Origin: Cognatilysobacter tabacisoli
GTDB lineage: Bacteria; Pseudomonadota; Gammaproteobacteria; Xanthomonadales; Xanthomonadaceae
DNA: 64,000 nt
NCBI RefSeq assembly: GCF_003586305.1
Contig: NZ_QXJI01000001.1
Location: forward strand, 682,001-746,000
Direction of reading: 5' to 3'
Program-made: the position numbers and the translations under genes
Notes under the pieces: generated by a model
The model's input: only the letters and a program-made list of their open reading frames with translations
Databases searched by the model: none
What the model was told of the DNA's origin: nothing
Shown here: piece after piece, positions 51,487 through 60,821 of the stretch
Numbering within the stretch: position 1 is the stretch's first letter
How the letters are laid out: every line of letters starts with the position of its first letter

Positions 51487-53969
51487 AGGCCGACGCGCCG
51501 CCCGTGCGGGCGAGCCGCCGCGGCGTCACCGCGGCCAACGCCACGATGCGGGCGTGGTTCGCCGATCGCGGCTGGAAGCCGCTGGGGTTCCAGCGCGAGG
51601 TCTGGCGACGCTACCTCGCCGGCGAATCGGGACTGCTGCACACGCCGACGGGCAGCGGCAAGACGCTCGCGGCGATCGGCGGTCCGCTGATCGAGGCGCT
51701 GGCGGCGCCCGGCAAGCCCGGCGTCACGCGTGTGCTGTGGGTCACGCCGCTGCGCGCGCTCGCCAACGACACCGCGCGTGCGCTGCAGGAACCGCTCGAC
51801 GGGCTCGGGCTCGGCTGGCGCGTCGGCCTGCGCACCGGCGACGCGAGCGCGCGCGACAAGCGGCTGGCGCGCGCCGGCAGGCTCGACGTGTTGGTGATCA
51901 CCCCCGAGTCGCTCGCGCTGCTGCTGTCGTACCCGGACACCGGCGCGCACCTGGCGTCGCTGCGGTGCGTGGTGGTCGACGAGTGGCACGAACTGATCGG
52001 CAGCAAGCGCGGCGTGCTGCTGCAGCTGTGCCTGGCGCGGCTGCGCGCGCTGGCGCCGGCGCTGCGTACGTGGGGGCTGTCGGCGACGATCGGCAACCTC
52101 GACCAGGCGCGCGACGTGCTGCTGCCGCACGCGCCCGATTCGGCCGTCGTCTCCGGCGTCGCGCCGCGCGCGTTGACGCTCGAGAGCCTGCTGCCCGACC
52201 AGGGTGAGCGGTTCCCGTGGGCGGGCCACCTCGGCCTGTCGCAGCTGCCGCGCGTGGTCGAGCGGGTCATGACCGCCGGCACCAGCCTGCTGTTCACCAA
52301 CACCCGCGCGCAGGCCGAGCTGTGGCACCGCGCGCTCACCGCGGTGTGGCCCGACGACCCCGCGACTCTGGCGCTGCACCACGGCTCGCTCGATCCGAAG
52401 CTGCGGGCCGGCGTGGAGCAGGGCCTTCGCGACGGCACGCTGCGCGCGGTCGTCGCGACGTCGAGCCTCGACCTCGGCGTGGACTTCCCGGCGGTCGACC
52501 AGGTGTTCCAGCTCGGCAGCCCGAAGGGCATGGCGCGGCTGCTGCAGCGCGCCGGCCGCGCGCGCCACCGGCCCGGCGAGGCCGGCCACGTGCTGTGCGT
52601 GCCGTCGAACACGCTGGAGCTGGTCGAGTACGCCGCCGCGCGCGCGGCCATCGCCAGCGGGCGGATCGAGGCGCGCGAGCCGCCGACGCTGAGCCTCGAC
52701 GTGCTTGCGCAGCACTGCGTGACGCTGGCGCTCGGCGGCGGCTTCACCGCCGACGCGCTGTTCGACGAGGTCCGCGGCACGCACGCCTTCGCTGCGCTGG
52801 AGCGCTCGGAATGGCGGGCGGTGCTCGACTTCATCGTGCAGGGCGGTCGCGCGCTCGAGCACTATCCGGAGTATCGGCGCGTGGTCGTCGACGACCACGG
52901 CGTGTACCGGGTCGAGGACCGGCGCATCGCGCTGCGCCACCGGCTCTCGGTCGGCACGATCACCAGCGACGGCGCGATCTCGGTACGCTTCCTGCGCGGT
53001 GGCTCGCTCGGCTCGGTCGAGGAGGGCTTCATCGCGCGGCTGCGGCCCCGCGACCGCTTCCAGTTCGCCGGGCGCACGCTGGAGCTGGCGCGGGTCGACC
53101 AGATGACCGCGTATGTGCGGCTGGCGAAGGCCGGCGACGGGCAGGTGCCGCGCTGGGTCGGCGGACGCCTGCCGCTGTCGTCGGCGCTCGCGCACGAGGT
53201 CGAGCGCCTGCTCGACGAACGCCCCGACGTGCCGGAGCTGCGCGCGGTCGCGCCGCTGCTCGATCTGCAGCAGCGGGCCTCCGCGCTGCCCGGTCCGGGC
53301 CGGCTGCTGTGCGAGGTCGTCCGCGCGCGCGACGGCCAGCACGTGTTCGTTTACCCGTTTGCCGGCCGCCAACTGCACGAAGGGCTCGCGGCACTGTTCG
53401 CATTGCGCTGGGGTCGCAGCCACCGCACCACGTTCGGCTTCGCCGCGAACGACTACGGCCTGGTGCTGTCGCCGGCCGCGCCGGGCGAACTCGATGAGGC
53501 GACCGTGCGCGACTGGCTGCGCGAGGACGGACTGCTCGACGACCTGCGCGAGGGCTTCAACCTCGCCGAGCTCGCGCGCCGCCAGTTCCGCGACATCGCC
53601 CGGATCGCCGGCCTGCTGCCGCCGTCGCTGCCGGGCCGCAGCCCGCGCTCGATGCGCCAGCTGCAGGCGTCGAGCGGGCTGATCTTCGACGTGCTGCAGC
53701 GGTACGACCCCGACCACGTGCTGCTGGCCTTGGCCGAGCGCGAGGTGCAGGCGCACCACCTCGACGCCGAGCGCATGCGCGCGGCGCTGCGCGACGGCGC
53801 GGCGCGCGGGCTGGTGCTGGTCCGGCCGAAATCGCTGACGCCGCTGTCGTTCCCGCTGTGGGCCGAGGGCATGCGCGGCCAGCTCAGCACCGAGGACTGG
53901 CAGGCACGTGTCCAGCGCGCGGCGGCGCAGCTCGAGCAGCGGCACGGCGGAGGCGCGCGTGGCCGCTGA
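51483..53969 (+). CDS. Ligase-associated DEXH-box helicase (Lhr-type)
   Basis: An 828-residue superfamily 2 helicase of the Lhr-core group. Walker A is HTPTGSGKTLAA near residue 57, the DEXH box is VVVDEWHELIGSKRG, and motif III is WGLSATIG. The second RecA domain shows TSLLFTNTRAQAELWHRAL and LLQRAGRARHRPGE. A winged helix and the Lhr C-terminal domain follow. I use GTG at 51483, which overlaps the ligase stop (GTGA); the frame is open further upstream, inside the ligase gene, without homology. It overlaps pdeM by 11 bases. Confidence 0.94.
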   Translation: MKADAPPVRASRRGVTAANATMRAWFADRGWKPLGFQREVWRRYLAGESGLLHTPTGSGKTLAAIGGPLIEALAAPGKPGVTRVLWVTPLRALANDTARALQEPLDGLGLGWRVGLRTGDASARDKRLARAGRLDVLVITPESLALLLSYPDTGAHLASLRCVVVDEWHELIGSKRGVLLQLCLARLRALAPALRTWGLSATIGNLDQARDVLLPHAPDSAVVSGVAPRALTLESLLPDQGERFPWAGHLGLSQLPRVVERVMTAGTSLLFTNTRAQAELWHRALTAVWPDDPATLALHHGSLDPKLRAGVEQGLRDGTLRAVVATSSLDLGVDFPAVDQVFQLGSPKGMARLLQRAGRARHRPGEAGHVLCVPSNTLELVEYAAARAAIASGRIEAREPPTLSLDVLAQHCVTLALGGGFTADALFDEVRGTHAFAALERSEWRAVLDFIVQGGRALEHYPEYRRVVVDDHGVYRVEDRRIALRHRLSVGTITSDGAISVRFLRGGSLGSVEEGFIARLRPRDRFQFAGRTLELARVDQMTAYVRLAKAGDGQVPRWVGGRLPLSSALAHEVERLLDERPDVPELRAVAPLLDLQQRASALPGPGRLLCEVVRARDGQHVFVYPFAGRQLHEGLAALFALRWGRSHRTTFGFAANDYGLVLSPAAPGELDEATVRDWLREDGLLDDLREGFNLAELARRQFRDIARIAGLLPPSLPGRSPRSMRQLQASSGLIFDVLQRYDPDHVLLALAEREVQAHHLDAERMRAALRDGAARGLVLVRPKSLTPLSFPLWAEGMRGQLSTEDWQARVQRAAAQLEQRHGGGARGR

Positions 53970-54606
53970 ACTCCACCTCGCGCTCGCCGGCGAGCCGGTG
54001 GTGCTGCACGCCGATCGCGCCCTGTACTGGCCGCGCGGCGGCTCGCTGATGATCGCCGACCTGCACCTGGGCAAGGGCGATGCGTTCCGCCGCGCCGGCG
54101 TCGCCGTGCCCAGCGGCGGCACCCGCGACGACCTCGCCCGGCTCGACCGGCTGGTGCGTCATTTCGAACCGCGTTCGCTGTGGATACTCGGCGACGTGCT
54201 GCACGGCGCTGTGCACGACGTCGGCTGGCGCGCCACGTGGGCCGCGTGGCGCGACGCGCATACCGCGCTCGACGTGGCCGCGGTGATCGGCAACCACGAC
54301 CGCGCGCTCGCCGACGCGCGTCTGGGCATCGCGATGCTCGGTCGCGGCATCGACGCCGGCCCGTTCGCCCTGCGCCACGAGCCCGCAGCCTCGCCGCTGC
54401 ACGTGGTCTGCGGGCACCTGCACCCGTGGGTGCGCCTGCCCGGATTGGGCATGCGGCGCTGGCCGGCGTTCTGGCTCGGCGAGGGCACGACGGTCCTGCC
54501 GGCGTTCTCGGCGTTCACCGGCGGCGCGCCGATTCCGGCCGGCGAGGGCACGCGCGTGGTCGTGTGCGCCGATGGGGCGATCGCGGAGGTCGGCGCAAGG
54601 GCGTGA
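53959..54606 (+). CDS. pdeM: Ligase-associated metallophosphoesterase PdeM
   Basis: A 215-residue calcineurin-like phosphoesterase of the type fixed in the ligase-associated cassette. Metal-binding motifs in order: MIADLHLGKGDAF, WILGDVLHGAV, VIGNHDRAL and VVCGHLHPW. The GTG at 53959 is preceded by GGAGG and lies inside the last codons of the helicase gene (11-base overlap), so the two are coupled. It is the last gene of the cassette, 112 bases before ssrA. Confidence 0.93.
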   Translation: MAAELHLALAGEPVVLHADRALYWPRGGSLMIADLHLGKGDAFRRAGVAVPSGGTRDDLARLDRLVRHFEPRSLWILGDVLHGAVHDVGWRATWAAWRDAHTALDVAAVIGNHDRALADARLGIAMLGRGIDAGPFALRHEPAASPLHVVCGHLHPWVRLPGLGMRRWPAFWLGEGTTVLPAFSAFTGGAPIPAGEGTRVVVCADGAIAEVGARA

Positions 54607-54664
54607 AGGCGCGCCGCGCCGATCGCCGGACGTGAACGCACGCCGCAGGCGGGCCCGCGCGCCC

Positions 54665-54692
54665 TTGTGAACCCCGGTCGCGACCCTATACT
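54665..54692 (+). promoter_or_regulatory. ssrA promoter
   Basis: A -35 TTGTGA (54665-54670) and -10 TATACT (54687-54692) with a 16-base spacer give a convincing sigma-70 promoter. Transcription would start near 54699, about 20 bases before the mature 5' end of tmRNA. Confidence 0.7.
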
Positions 54693-54718
54693 GGCTGCGT
54701 CAGCGAACAGCTGTCCCC

Positions 54719-55072
54719 GGGGGTGCACTGGCTTCGACGGGGGTCGCGAAATCGCCTGGCGCATGCCGAGGGGGTAGCTTTCCTCGTAAATCCAGCTGCA
54801 AAACTCTAGTTGCCAACGACGACAACTACGCTCTCGCCGCTTAAGGCGTAAGCCCCGAAACAGCTTGTGTCCGTGCTCGCTGCGTAGGGTCATCATCACG
54901 GAATCGCCGGGAGTGGTTGCCTGTCAGCGCCCGGTTAACCCAAAACAGGCTGGTCCCTGGATGCGCTTTGCGCGCCGTGCTGTCCGGGGGCGAGATCCAA
55001 CGGAGCGCTAAGCATGTAGTGCCGGGGATGGAGTGCCTTCGGACGGGGGTTCAATTCCCCCCACCTCCACCA
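54719..55072 (+). ncRNA. ssrA: Transfer-messenger RNA (tmRNA)
   Basis: A one-piece tmRNA for ribosome rescue by trans-translation. The 5' end GGGGGTG pairs with CACCTCC near the 3' end, followed by the encoded ACCA (55069-55072), forming the alanine-type acceptor stem. The T-loop region GGGGGTTCAATTCCCC is just before it. The tag reading frame is 54812-54844 and encodes ANDDNYALAA followed by TAA, ending in the usual protease-recognised ALAA. Its protein partner smpB lies downstream on the other strand. Mature ends are inferred from pairing. Confidence 0.97.
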
Positions 55073-55086
55073 TCTTCAACAGAACT

Positions 55087-55122
55087 GGCCGGGTCCCGCT
55101 GCAACGGGGTCCGGCCTTTTTT
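55087..55122 (+). terminator. Rho-independent terminator of ssrA
   Basis: A 12-base-pair stem GGCCGGGTCCCG/CGGGGTCCGGCC with two G-U pairs and loop CTGCAA, followed by six T residues. It lies 15 bases after the tmRNA 3' end. Confidence 0.92.
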
Positions 55123-55373
55123 GTGCGTGCGATCGCCGGTTGACGGCATGCGTGGACAGGTGCGCTCGCGCGCATTGAGTGGTGCGAACGAGCGAGTCGT
55201 GAACTGGCGACTCCGCTGCTGCGCGGCCACTGCGCGGGTTCCCGACGCGGCTTGGCATGCCGGGCTGAACCGTTGTCCATTGGTCGCAAACCTACGCCCG
55301 CGTACAGACAAATGGGCGCGGCAGGCCTCAAAGTAGAAGGCCTTGCGGGACGCTCCCGCCGCACGTGCAATCA
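55123..55373. other. Gene-free stretch between ssrA and fabA
   Basis: I see no supported gene. A small hairpin, GCGGGA/TCCCGC (55346-55359), lies just upstream of fabA. A weak promoter-like pair TTGGTC/TACAGA (55280-55308) may serve fabA. No integrase gene or attachment duplication is visible, although the 3' end of ssrA is a common integration site. Confidence 0.4.
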
Positions 55374-55916
55374 ATGAACTCCCCCATGTCGCTTCCGTCT
55401 TCGTCGCTCCCGTCCTCCTTCACGCGCGAGCAGCTGCTCGCGGTCGCCCGCGGTGAGGTGTTCGGCCCCGGCAACGCGCGCCTGCCGGCCCCGCCGATGC
55501 TGATGTTCGATCGCATCACCCACATCGCCACCGACGGCGGGAAGTACGGCAAGGGCGAGATCCGCGCCGAACTCGACATCACCCCGGACCTGTGGTTCTT
55601 CGCCTGCCATTTCGAGGGCGACCCGGTGATGCCCGGCTGCCTCGGGCTGGACGCGATGTGGCAGCTGACCGGCTTCTACCTGCCGTGGCTGGGCGAGGGC
55701 GGTCGCGGCCGCGCGCTCGGCGTCGGCGAGGTCAAGTTCACCGGGCAGGTGCTGCCGCACGCGAAGGTGGTCAGCTACCAGATCGACATCCGCCGGGTGA
55801 TGCGCGGGAAGCTTGCGCTGGTGATCGCCGACGGCACGACCTCGGTCGACGGCCGCGAGATCTACACGGCCAAGGACCTGCGCGTCGGCCTGTTCACTTC
55901 GACCGAGGGCTTCTGA
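55374..55916 (+). CDS. fabA: 3-hydroxydecanoyl-ACP dehydratase/isomerase
   Basis: A 180-residue hot-dog-fold enzyme of the anaerobic unsaturated fatty acid branch. It dehydrates 3-hydroxydecanoyl-ACP and isomerises the product to the cis-3 form. The active-site block [21 protein letters not shown] holds the catalytic His and Asp and is nearly identical to E. coli FabA, as is [17 protein letters not shown]. Starts at 55365 (GTG), 55374 (ATG) and 55386 (ATG) are all possible and none has a clear Shine-Dalgarno site. Its TGA shares a base with the fabB ATG. Confidence 0.95.
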   Translation: MNSPMSLPSSSLPSSFTREQLLAVARGEVFGPGNARLPAPPMLMFDRITHIATDGGKYGKGEIRAELDITPDLWFFACHFEGDPVMPGCLGLDAMWQLTGFYLPWLGEGGRGRALGVGEVKFTGQVLPHAKVVSYQIDIRRVMRGKLALVIADGTTSVDGREIYTAKDLRVGLFTSTEGF

Positions 55917-57127
55917 TGCGCCGCGTCGTCGTCACCGGCCTGGGCATCGTGTCGTGCCTCGGCAATGACGCGGACAGCGTGTCCGCGTCGCTGCGCGAAC
56001 AGCGCGCCGGCATCACCTTCCGACCCGAACAGGCCGAGCGCGGGCTGCGCAGCCACGTCGCCGGCGTACCGGTGATCGACCTGGACGCCGCGATCGACCG
56101 CAAGCAGAAGCGCTTCATGGGCGATGCGGCCGCGTACGCGGCGGTGTCGATGCGCGACGCAATCGCCGATGCGGGCCTGAGCGTCGAGCAGGTCAGCCAC
56201 CCGCGCACCGGCGTGATCGCCGGTTCGGGCGGCGGCTCGCCGCAGTGGCAGATCGAAACCGCCGACCTGCTGCGCGAGCGCGGCGTGCGCAAGGTCGGCC
56301 CGTACATGGTGCCCCGGACGATGTGTTCGACCGTGTCGGCGGCGCTGGCGACGGCGTACGCGATCAAGGGCGTCAGCTATTCGCTGTCGGCCGCGTGCGC
56401 GACGTCGGCACACTGCATTGGCGCGGCGGCGGACCTGATCCGCCACGGCGCGCAGGACATCGTGTTCGCCGGCGGCGGCGAGGAAGTCCACTGGGGCATG
56501 ACCTGCCAGTTCGATGCGATGGGCGCGCTGTCGACCCACTTCAACGACACGCCGGCAGTGGCGTCGCGTCCGTACGACGCCGACCGCGACGGCTTCGTCA
56601 TCGCCGGCGGCGGCGGCATGCTGGTGCTCGAGGACTACGAGCACGCGCGCGCCCGTGGCGCGACGATCCATGCCGAACTGCTCGGCTATGGCGTGACCTC
56701 CGACGGCGCCGACATGGTCGCGCCGAGCGGCGAGGGCGCGGTGCGCTGCATGCGCATGGCGATGGAGGGCGTCGACCGCCGCATCGGCTACCTCAACACG
56801 CACGGCACGTCGACGCCGCTCGGCGACGTGACCGAGCTGGAAGCGGTGCGCGCGGTGTTCGGCACCGACGTCCCGCCGCTGTCGTCGACGAAGGCGCTGT
56901 CGGGCCACTCGCTCGGCGCGGCCAGCGTGCACGAGGCGATCTACTGCCTGCTGATGATGCGCGGCGGGTTCCTGGCCGGCTCGGCGAACATCACGACGCT
57001 GGACGAGCGGGCCGAAGGTTTCCCGATCCTGCGCGAGACCCTCGACGCTCAGGTCGACGCGGTGATGTCGAACAGCTTCGGCTTCGGCGGCACCAACGCC
57101 GCGCTGGTGTTCGGCCGCCCCGCCTAA
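55916..57127 (+). CDS. fabB: 3-oxoacyl-ACP synthase I (KAS I)
   Basis: A 403-residue condensing enzyme required for elongating unsaturated acyl-ACPs. The catalytic Cys is in [15 protein letters not shown] near residue 162; the two His are in [12 protein letters not shown] and [12 protein letters not shown]. The C-terminal [14 protein letters not shown] is the usual gate motif. Start ATG at 55916 overlaps the fabA stop (TGATG), forming the classic fabA-fabB pair. Confidence 0.96.
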   Translation: MRRVVVTGLGIVSCLGNDADSVSASLREQRAGITFRPEQAERGLRSHVAGVPVIDLDAAIDRKQKRFMGDAAAYAAVSMRDAIADAGLSVEQVSHPRTGVIAGSGGGSPQWQIETADLLRERGVRKVGPYMVPRTMCSTVSAALATAYAIKGVSYSLSAACATSAHCIGAAADLIRHGAQDIVFAGGGEEVHWGMTCQFDAMGALSTHFNDTPAVASRPYDADRDGFVIAGGGGMLVLEDYEHARARGATIHAELLGYGVTSDGADMVAPSGEGAVRCMRMAMEGVDRRIGYLNTHGTSTPLGDVTELEAVRAVFGTDVPPLSSTKALSGHSLGAASVHEAIYCLLMMRGGFLAGSANITTLDERAEGFPILRETLDAQVDAVMSNSFGFGGTNAALVFGRPA

Positions 57128-57185
57128 CCGCGCAGGGCGCCTCCCGGCGTTCGTGCGAGATCGCCGCGGCTTGTATGCTGCGGCG

Positions 57186-59390
57186 ATGGAGCCCACGGAC
57201 GACACGCTCGATTCGACGGACGACGCTCACGTCGGGATGCCCCGCCGTGGCTACGTGCTCGCGGTCGGCGTCCTGCTGGTGTCGCTCGCGCTGGTGTTCG
57301 CCGCGTGGCTGCAGGCGCGCGGCCAGCAGCGACTGGCAGCGGAGGCCGAGTTCGTCGGACGCACCGGCGAGGTCATGGAGCAGCTCCGGCAGCGGCTGGT
57401 GAAGTACGAGCTGGTCGCGCGCGGCGGTGCCTCGCTGTTCGCGTCGGTGGCCCGGCCGACGCCGCGCCAGTGGCGGGACTACGTCGACGGCATGGCGATC
57501 GGCGATCGCTTCCCGGCGCTGGTCGGACTCGGGTTCGCCGGGTACATCCCCGGGCCGCGGCTCGTCGACCTCCAGCTCGAGTGGCGGAAAGCCGGCTACG
57601 GCGAGCTCGACGTGCGCCCGCACGGCATTCGTCCCGTCTACGGTCCGGTCCTCTACCTCGAACCGCGGACGATCGAGAACGTCGCCGCGCTCGGCTATGA
57701 CATGTACGCCGAGCCAGTGCGCCGCGCCGCGATGGCCGCCGCGATCGAAACCGGTACAGCGCAGCTGACCGGACCCGTCGAGCTGGTGCAGGACATCGGG
57801 CGCGATCGCGTCGGCCTGCTGATGTACCTGCCGGTGTACGCCGGGGGCGGGGTGCCGCGAGCAGCCGCGGCGCGCCGCGCGCAGGCGCAGGGGTGGGTGT
57901 ACCTGCCGTTCCATCCCGACACGTTCGTGGAGACCTCGCTGGGCGGACTGCACGGGGACATGCGCTTCCGCATCATCGACGTCTCCGACGGCGGCACGGC
58001 GACGCTGATAGAGCACGGCCCACCGCCGGTAGCCGGCGAGCCGCCGGCCTTCCACCACAGCGCACCGCTCGACGCCTATGGGCGCGCGTGGCGCGTCGAG
58101 TTCGAATCTCCGCCACTGGCAAGCGCGGCGCCGCAGATCGGCGAGCTGCGAAACCTGTTGCTGCTGGGAATCTTCGTTTCGCTGCTGCTGTTCGCACTGG
58201 CGTGGACGCTCGCGCAGACGGAATTCCGGGCCAATCGCATCGCCCGGCGCATGACCGAGGACTACCGGCGCAGCGAGCGCCGCTTCCGCAGCGCGATGCA
58301 CTACTCGGCCATCGGCAAGGCGCTGCTCGACAGCGATGGCCGCATCGTCGAGGCCAACCCGGCGCTGGGGCGCATCGTCGGGCGCGCGCCGGAGTCGATG
58401 GTCGGCCTGCGTTTCGATCGGCTGTTCGAGGACGACACCGGCGAGCGGCCGCCTGCCGAACGCGAGCGCGTCGATGCCGAGGGCGCGCGTCGCGTGACCC
58501 GGAGGCTGCGCCACCAGCACGGTGCACCGCGGCAGGCCCAGCTGACGTTCGCGCCGGTGCCCGGCAACGTCGGCCAGGACATCGCCGAGCTGGTCCAAGT
58601 CGAGGACGTGACCGAGCGGCTGCGCGCGGAGGCGCGCGTGCACGCGCTCAACCGCACGCTCGAGGCGCGCGTCGCCCTGCGCACGCGCGAGCTCAGCCAC
58701 GCCAACCAGGAGCTGGAAACGTTCGCCTACAGCGTGTCGCACGACCTGCGCGCGCCGCTGCGCGCGATCGACGGGTTCAGCCGCATCCTCGCCGAGCGCT
58801 ACGACGCGCTGCTCGACGACGCCGGCCGCGATTACCTCGCGCGTGTCCGTGGCGCGGCGGGGCGCATGGCCGAGCTGATCGAGGCGATGCTGAAGATGTC
58901 GCGCGTCGGCCGTTCGGCGATCAATCCCGAACCGGTCGATCTCGGACGCATCGCGCAGGAGCTCATCGACGAGCTGCGGATGGGCGAGCCGGACCGCGAG
59001 GTGGAGGCGCGCATCGCCACCGGACTGCACGTGCATGGCGATCCGACGCTGCTGCGCAACCTGCTCGGCAACCTCATCGAGAACGCGTGGAAGTTCACCC
59101 GCGACCGGCGGCCGGCGGTGATCGAAGTGGGGCAGCGCACGGAACGGGGCGGGGTCACCGAGTATTTCGTCCGCGACAACGGCGCCGGGTTTCCCCAGGC
59201 GTACGTCGAGAAGCTGTTCCGCCCGTTCCAGCGCCTGCACGCACAGGGCGAGTTCGCCGGCCACGGGATCGGGCTGGCATCGGTGCGGCGGATCGTCGAG
59301 CGCCACGGCGGCACGATCCGCGCCGAGGGCCAGGAAGGCGAGGGCGCGACGTTCTGGTTCACCCTGCCGGGGCCCGACATCGGGCCCTGA
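57186..59390 (+). CDS. CHASE-PAS sensor histidine kinase, orphan
   Basis: A 734-residue membrane kinase. TM1 is about residues 23-40 and TM2 about 321-343, enclosing a periplasmic CHASE domain (LVGLGFAGYIPG and the LTGPVELVQD stretch). A cytoplasmic PAS domain follows (about 365-470, FRSAMHYSAIGKALLDSDGRIVEANPALG), then HisKA with the phospho-acceptor His519 in YSVSHDLRAPLRAIDG and the ATPase domain (NLIENAWKF, DNGAGFP near 664, GHGIGLASV). No response regulator is adjacent, so its target is unknown. It starts 58 bases after fabB; a lipid link is only suggested by position. Confidence 0.88.
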   Translation: MEPTDDTLDSTDDAHVGMPRRGYVLAVGVLLVSLALVFAAWLQARGQQRLAAEAEFVGRTGEVMEQLRQRLVKYELVARGGASLFASVARPTPRQWRDYVDGMAIGDRFPALVGLGFAGYIPGPRLVDLQLEWRKAGYGELDVRPHGIRPVYGPVLYLEPRTIENVAALGYDMYAEPVRRAAMAAAIETGTAQLTGPVELVQDIGRDRVGLLMYLPVYAGGGVPRAAAARRAQAQGWVYLPFHPDTFVETSLGGLHGDMRFRIIDVSDGGTATLIEHGPPPVAGEPPAFHHSAPLDAYGRAWRVEFESPPLASAAPQIGELRNLLLLGIFVSLLLFALAWTLAQTEFRANRIARRMTEDYRRSERRFRSAMHYSAIGKALLDSDGRIVEANPALGRIVGRAPESMVGLRFDRLFEDDTGERPPAERERVDAEGARRVTRRLRHQHGAPRQAQLTFAPVPGNVGQDIAELVQVEDVTERLRAEARVHALNRTLEARVALRTRELSHANQELETFAYSVSHDLRAPLRAIDGFSRILAERYDALLDDAGRDYLARVRGAAGRMAELIEAMLKMSRVGRSAINPEPVDLGRIAQELIDELRMGEPDREVEARIATGLHVHGDPTLLRNLLGNLIENAWKFTRDRRPAVIEVGQRTERGGVTEYFVRDNGAGFPQAYVEKLFRPFQRLHAQGEFAGHGIGLASVRRIVERHGGTIRAEGQEGEGATFWFTLPGPDIGP

Positions 59391-59427
59391 CGCCAGCGTC
59401 GGCCCGCCGGCGGGGATCGCGTCCTAA

Positions 59428-59940
59428 TCAGGCGTTCTTGTTGTGCCGGCGCATCACGCGCTGCTTCTCGATGGCCCAGTCGCGGTCCTTGCTGGTCGCG
59501 CGCTTGTCGTGGGTCTGCTTGCCCTTGGCCAGCGCGATCTCCGCCTTGACCTTGTTGGCCTTCCAGTACAGCGCGGTCGGCACGATCGTGTAGCCGTCGC
59601 GCTGGACGCGGCCGATCAGGTTGTCGATCTCGTGCCGGTGCAGCAGCAGCTTGCGGGTGCGGCGCTCCTCGGCGACCACGTGCGACGAGGCCGAGATCAG
59701 CGGCGTGATCTGCGCGCCGAACAGGAACAGCTCGCCGTTGCGGATCACGGCGTAGGCTTCGGTGATGTTGGCGCGCCCGGCGCGGATCGACTTCAGCTCC
59801 CAGCCCTGCAGCGACAGCCCGGCTTCGTACTTCTCCTCGAAGTGGTAGTCGTGGCGCGCGCGCTTGTTCAGCGCGATGGTGCCGCCGCCCCCCGCCTTTC
59901 CTTTATCCTTGCCGCCTTTACCGCTGGAAGTCTTTGCCAT
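59428..59940 (-). CDS. smpB: SsrA-binding protein
   Basis: A 170-residue tmRNA-binding protein essential for trans-translation. The core is typical: [38 protein letters not shown], then [41 protein letters not shown] and the basic tail [10 protein letters not shown]. Unusually, the N-terminus has a Gly/Lys-rich extension ([16 protein letters not shown]). The ATG at 59940 is chosen; the frame opens further up without homology. It is divergent from ratA and partner of the ssrA RNA about 4.4 kb upstream. Confidence 0.96.
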   Translation of the reverse strand: MAKTSSGKGGKDKGKAGGGGTIALNKRARHDYHFEEKYEAGLSLQGWELKSIRAGRANITEAYAVIRNGELFLFGAQITPLISASSHVVAEERRTRKLLLHRHEIDNLIGRVQRDGYTIVPTALYWKANKVKAEIALAKGKQTHDKRATSKDRDWAIEKQRVMRRHNKNA

Positions 59941-59989
59941 CGCGCCATTGTCCCCGATCGACGGGGCGAGGGCGAGCCGGCCAACCCCC

Positions 59990-60445
59990 ATGCCCACGAT
60001 CCGTCGCTCCGCGCTCGTCGAGCACTCCGCCGCGCGCATGTTCGCGCTGGTCAACGACGTGGCCGCCTACCCGCGGCGCTTCGACTGGTGCGATGCCGCC
60101 GAGGTGCTCGAATCGAGCGAGTCGCGGATGGTGGCCCGCCTCGAGCTCGGGCTGGGGTCGTTGCGCACCTGGTTCACGACCGAGAACACGCTGGTGCCGC
60201 CGCACCACATCGACCTGAAGCTCGTCGACGGGCCGTTCCGCAGCCTGACCGGGCGCTGGCAGTTCCACGCGCTCGACGAGTCCGCATGCAAGGTGACGCT
60301 GACGCTCGACGTCGAACCGAAGGTCCGGCTGCTGGCGCCGGCCATGGCGCTGGGTTTCCAGGGATTGGCCGATCGCATGGTCGACGACTTCGTCCGGGTC
60401 GCCGACCGGGATCCGGACGACGTCGTGGACCGGCCGCTGGCGTGA
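59990..60445 (+). CDS. ratA: RatA/Coq10-like START-domain protein
   Basis: A 151-residue START/polyketide-cyclase fold protein. The motifs [32 protein letters not shown] and [27 protein letters not shown] match RatA and yeast Coq10 homologues. Proposed roles are ubiquinone binding or inhibition of ribosome subunit association. The ATG at 59990 fits the homology; it is divergent from smpB and overlaps rnfH (GTGA). Confidence 0.9.
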   Translation: MPTIRRSALVEHSAARMFALVNDVAAYPRRFDWCDAAEVLESSESRMVARLELGLGSLRTWFTTENTLVPPHHIDLKLVDGPFRSLTGRWQFHALDESACKVTLTLDVEPKVRLLAPAMALGFQGLADRMVDDFVRVADRDPDDVVDRPLA

Positions 60446-60723
60446 AGGTGACGCTGATCCGCGCCTGGCCGCGGCGCTTCGAGCAGGTCGAACTCGATCT
60501 GCCCGAGGGCGCGCGCCTCGGCGACGCGCTGGCGCAGGCGGGCTGGGACGACGACCCCGCCGTCGACGGCCATGCGGTGTTCGGCGTGCGCGCGACCCGC
60601 GACACCGAACTGCGCGACGGCGACCGGATCGAATGCCTGCGGCCGCTCGTGGTCGACCCCAAGGAAGCACGGCGCCGGCGCGCGCAGGCGCGCCCGCTGA
60701 AGGCGCCACCGACCCCGCGCTGA
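60442..60723 (+). CDS. rnfH: RnfH family ubiquitin-fold protein (RatB)
   Basis: A 93-residue protein of the RnfH/UPF0125 family with a beta-grasp fold: VTLIRAWPRRFEQVELDLPEGARLGDALAQAGW and GDRIECLRPLVVDPKEARRRRA. It has no known enzymatic function. The GTG at 60442 overlaps the ratA stop (GTGA), keeping the conserved ratA-rnfH pairing. Confidence 0.9.
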   Translation: MKVTLIRAWPRRFEQVELDLPEGARLGDALAQAGWDDDPAVDGHAVFGVRATRDTELRDGDRIECLRPLVVDPKEARRRRAQARPLKAPPTPR

Positions 60724-60757
60724 GTCGCTGCGCCACGCGCGGCCGCTGTCGCGCCCT

Positions 60758-60785
60758 AAACGAAAAGCGCGGCCGAAGCCGCGCT
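60758..60785 (-). terminator. UUCG-tetraloop terminator of bamE
   Basis: Read on the minus strand, an eight-base-pair stem AGCGCGGC/GCCGCGCT closed by TTCG is followed by TTTCGTTT. It lies 37 bases after the bamE stop. A 12-base direct repeat, CTGGATGGATCG, at 60784-60795 and 60797-60808 lies between the stop and the stem. Confidence 0.85.
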
Positions 60786-60821
60786 GGATGGATCGTCTGG
60801 ATGGATCGCCGGACGGGGCGT

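Noticed and set aside
51183-54122. Minus-strand open frame of 979 codons opposite the ligase, helicase and pdeM genes
   Set aside because: It crosses three overlapping genes whose motifs are all intact on the plus strand.
54719-55373. Possible integrated island at the 3' end of ssrA
   Set aside because: No integrase, no direct repeat of the ssrA 3' end and no compositional break; a normal terminator and then fabA follow.
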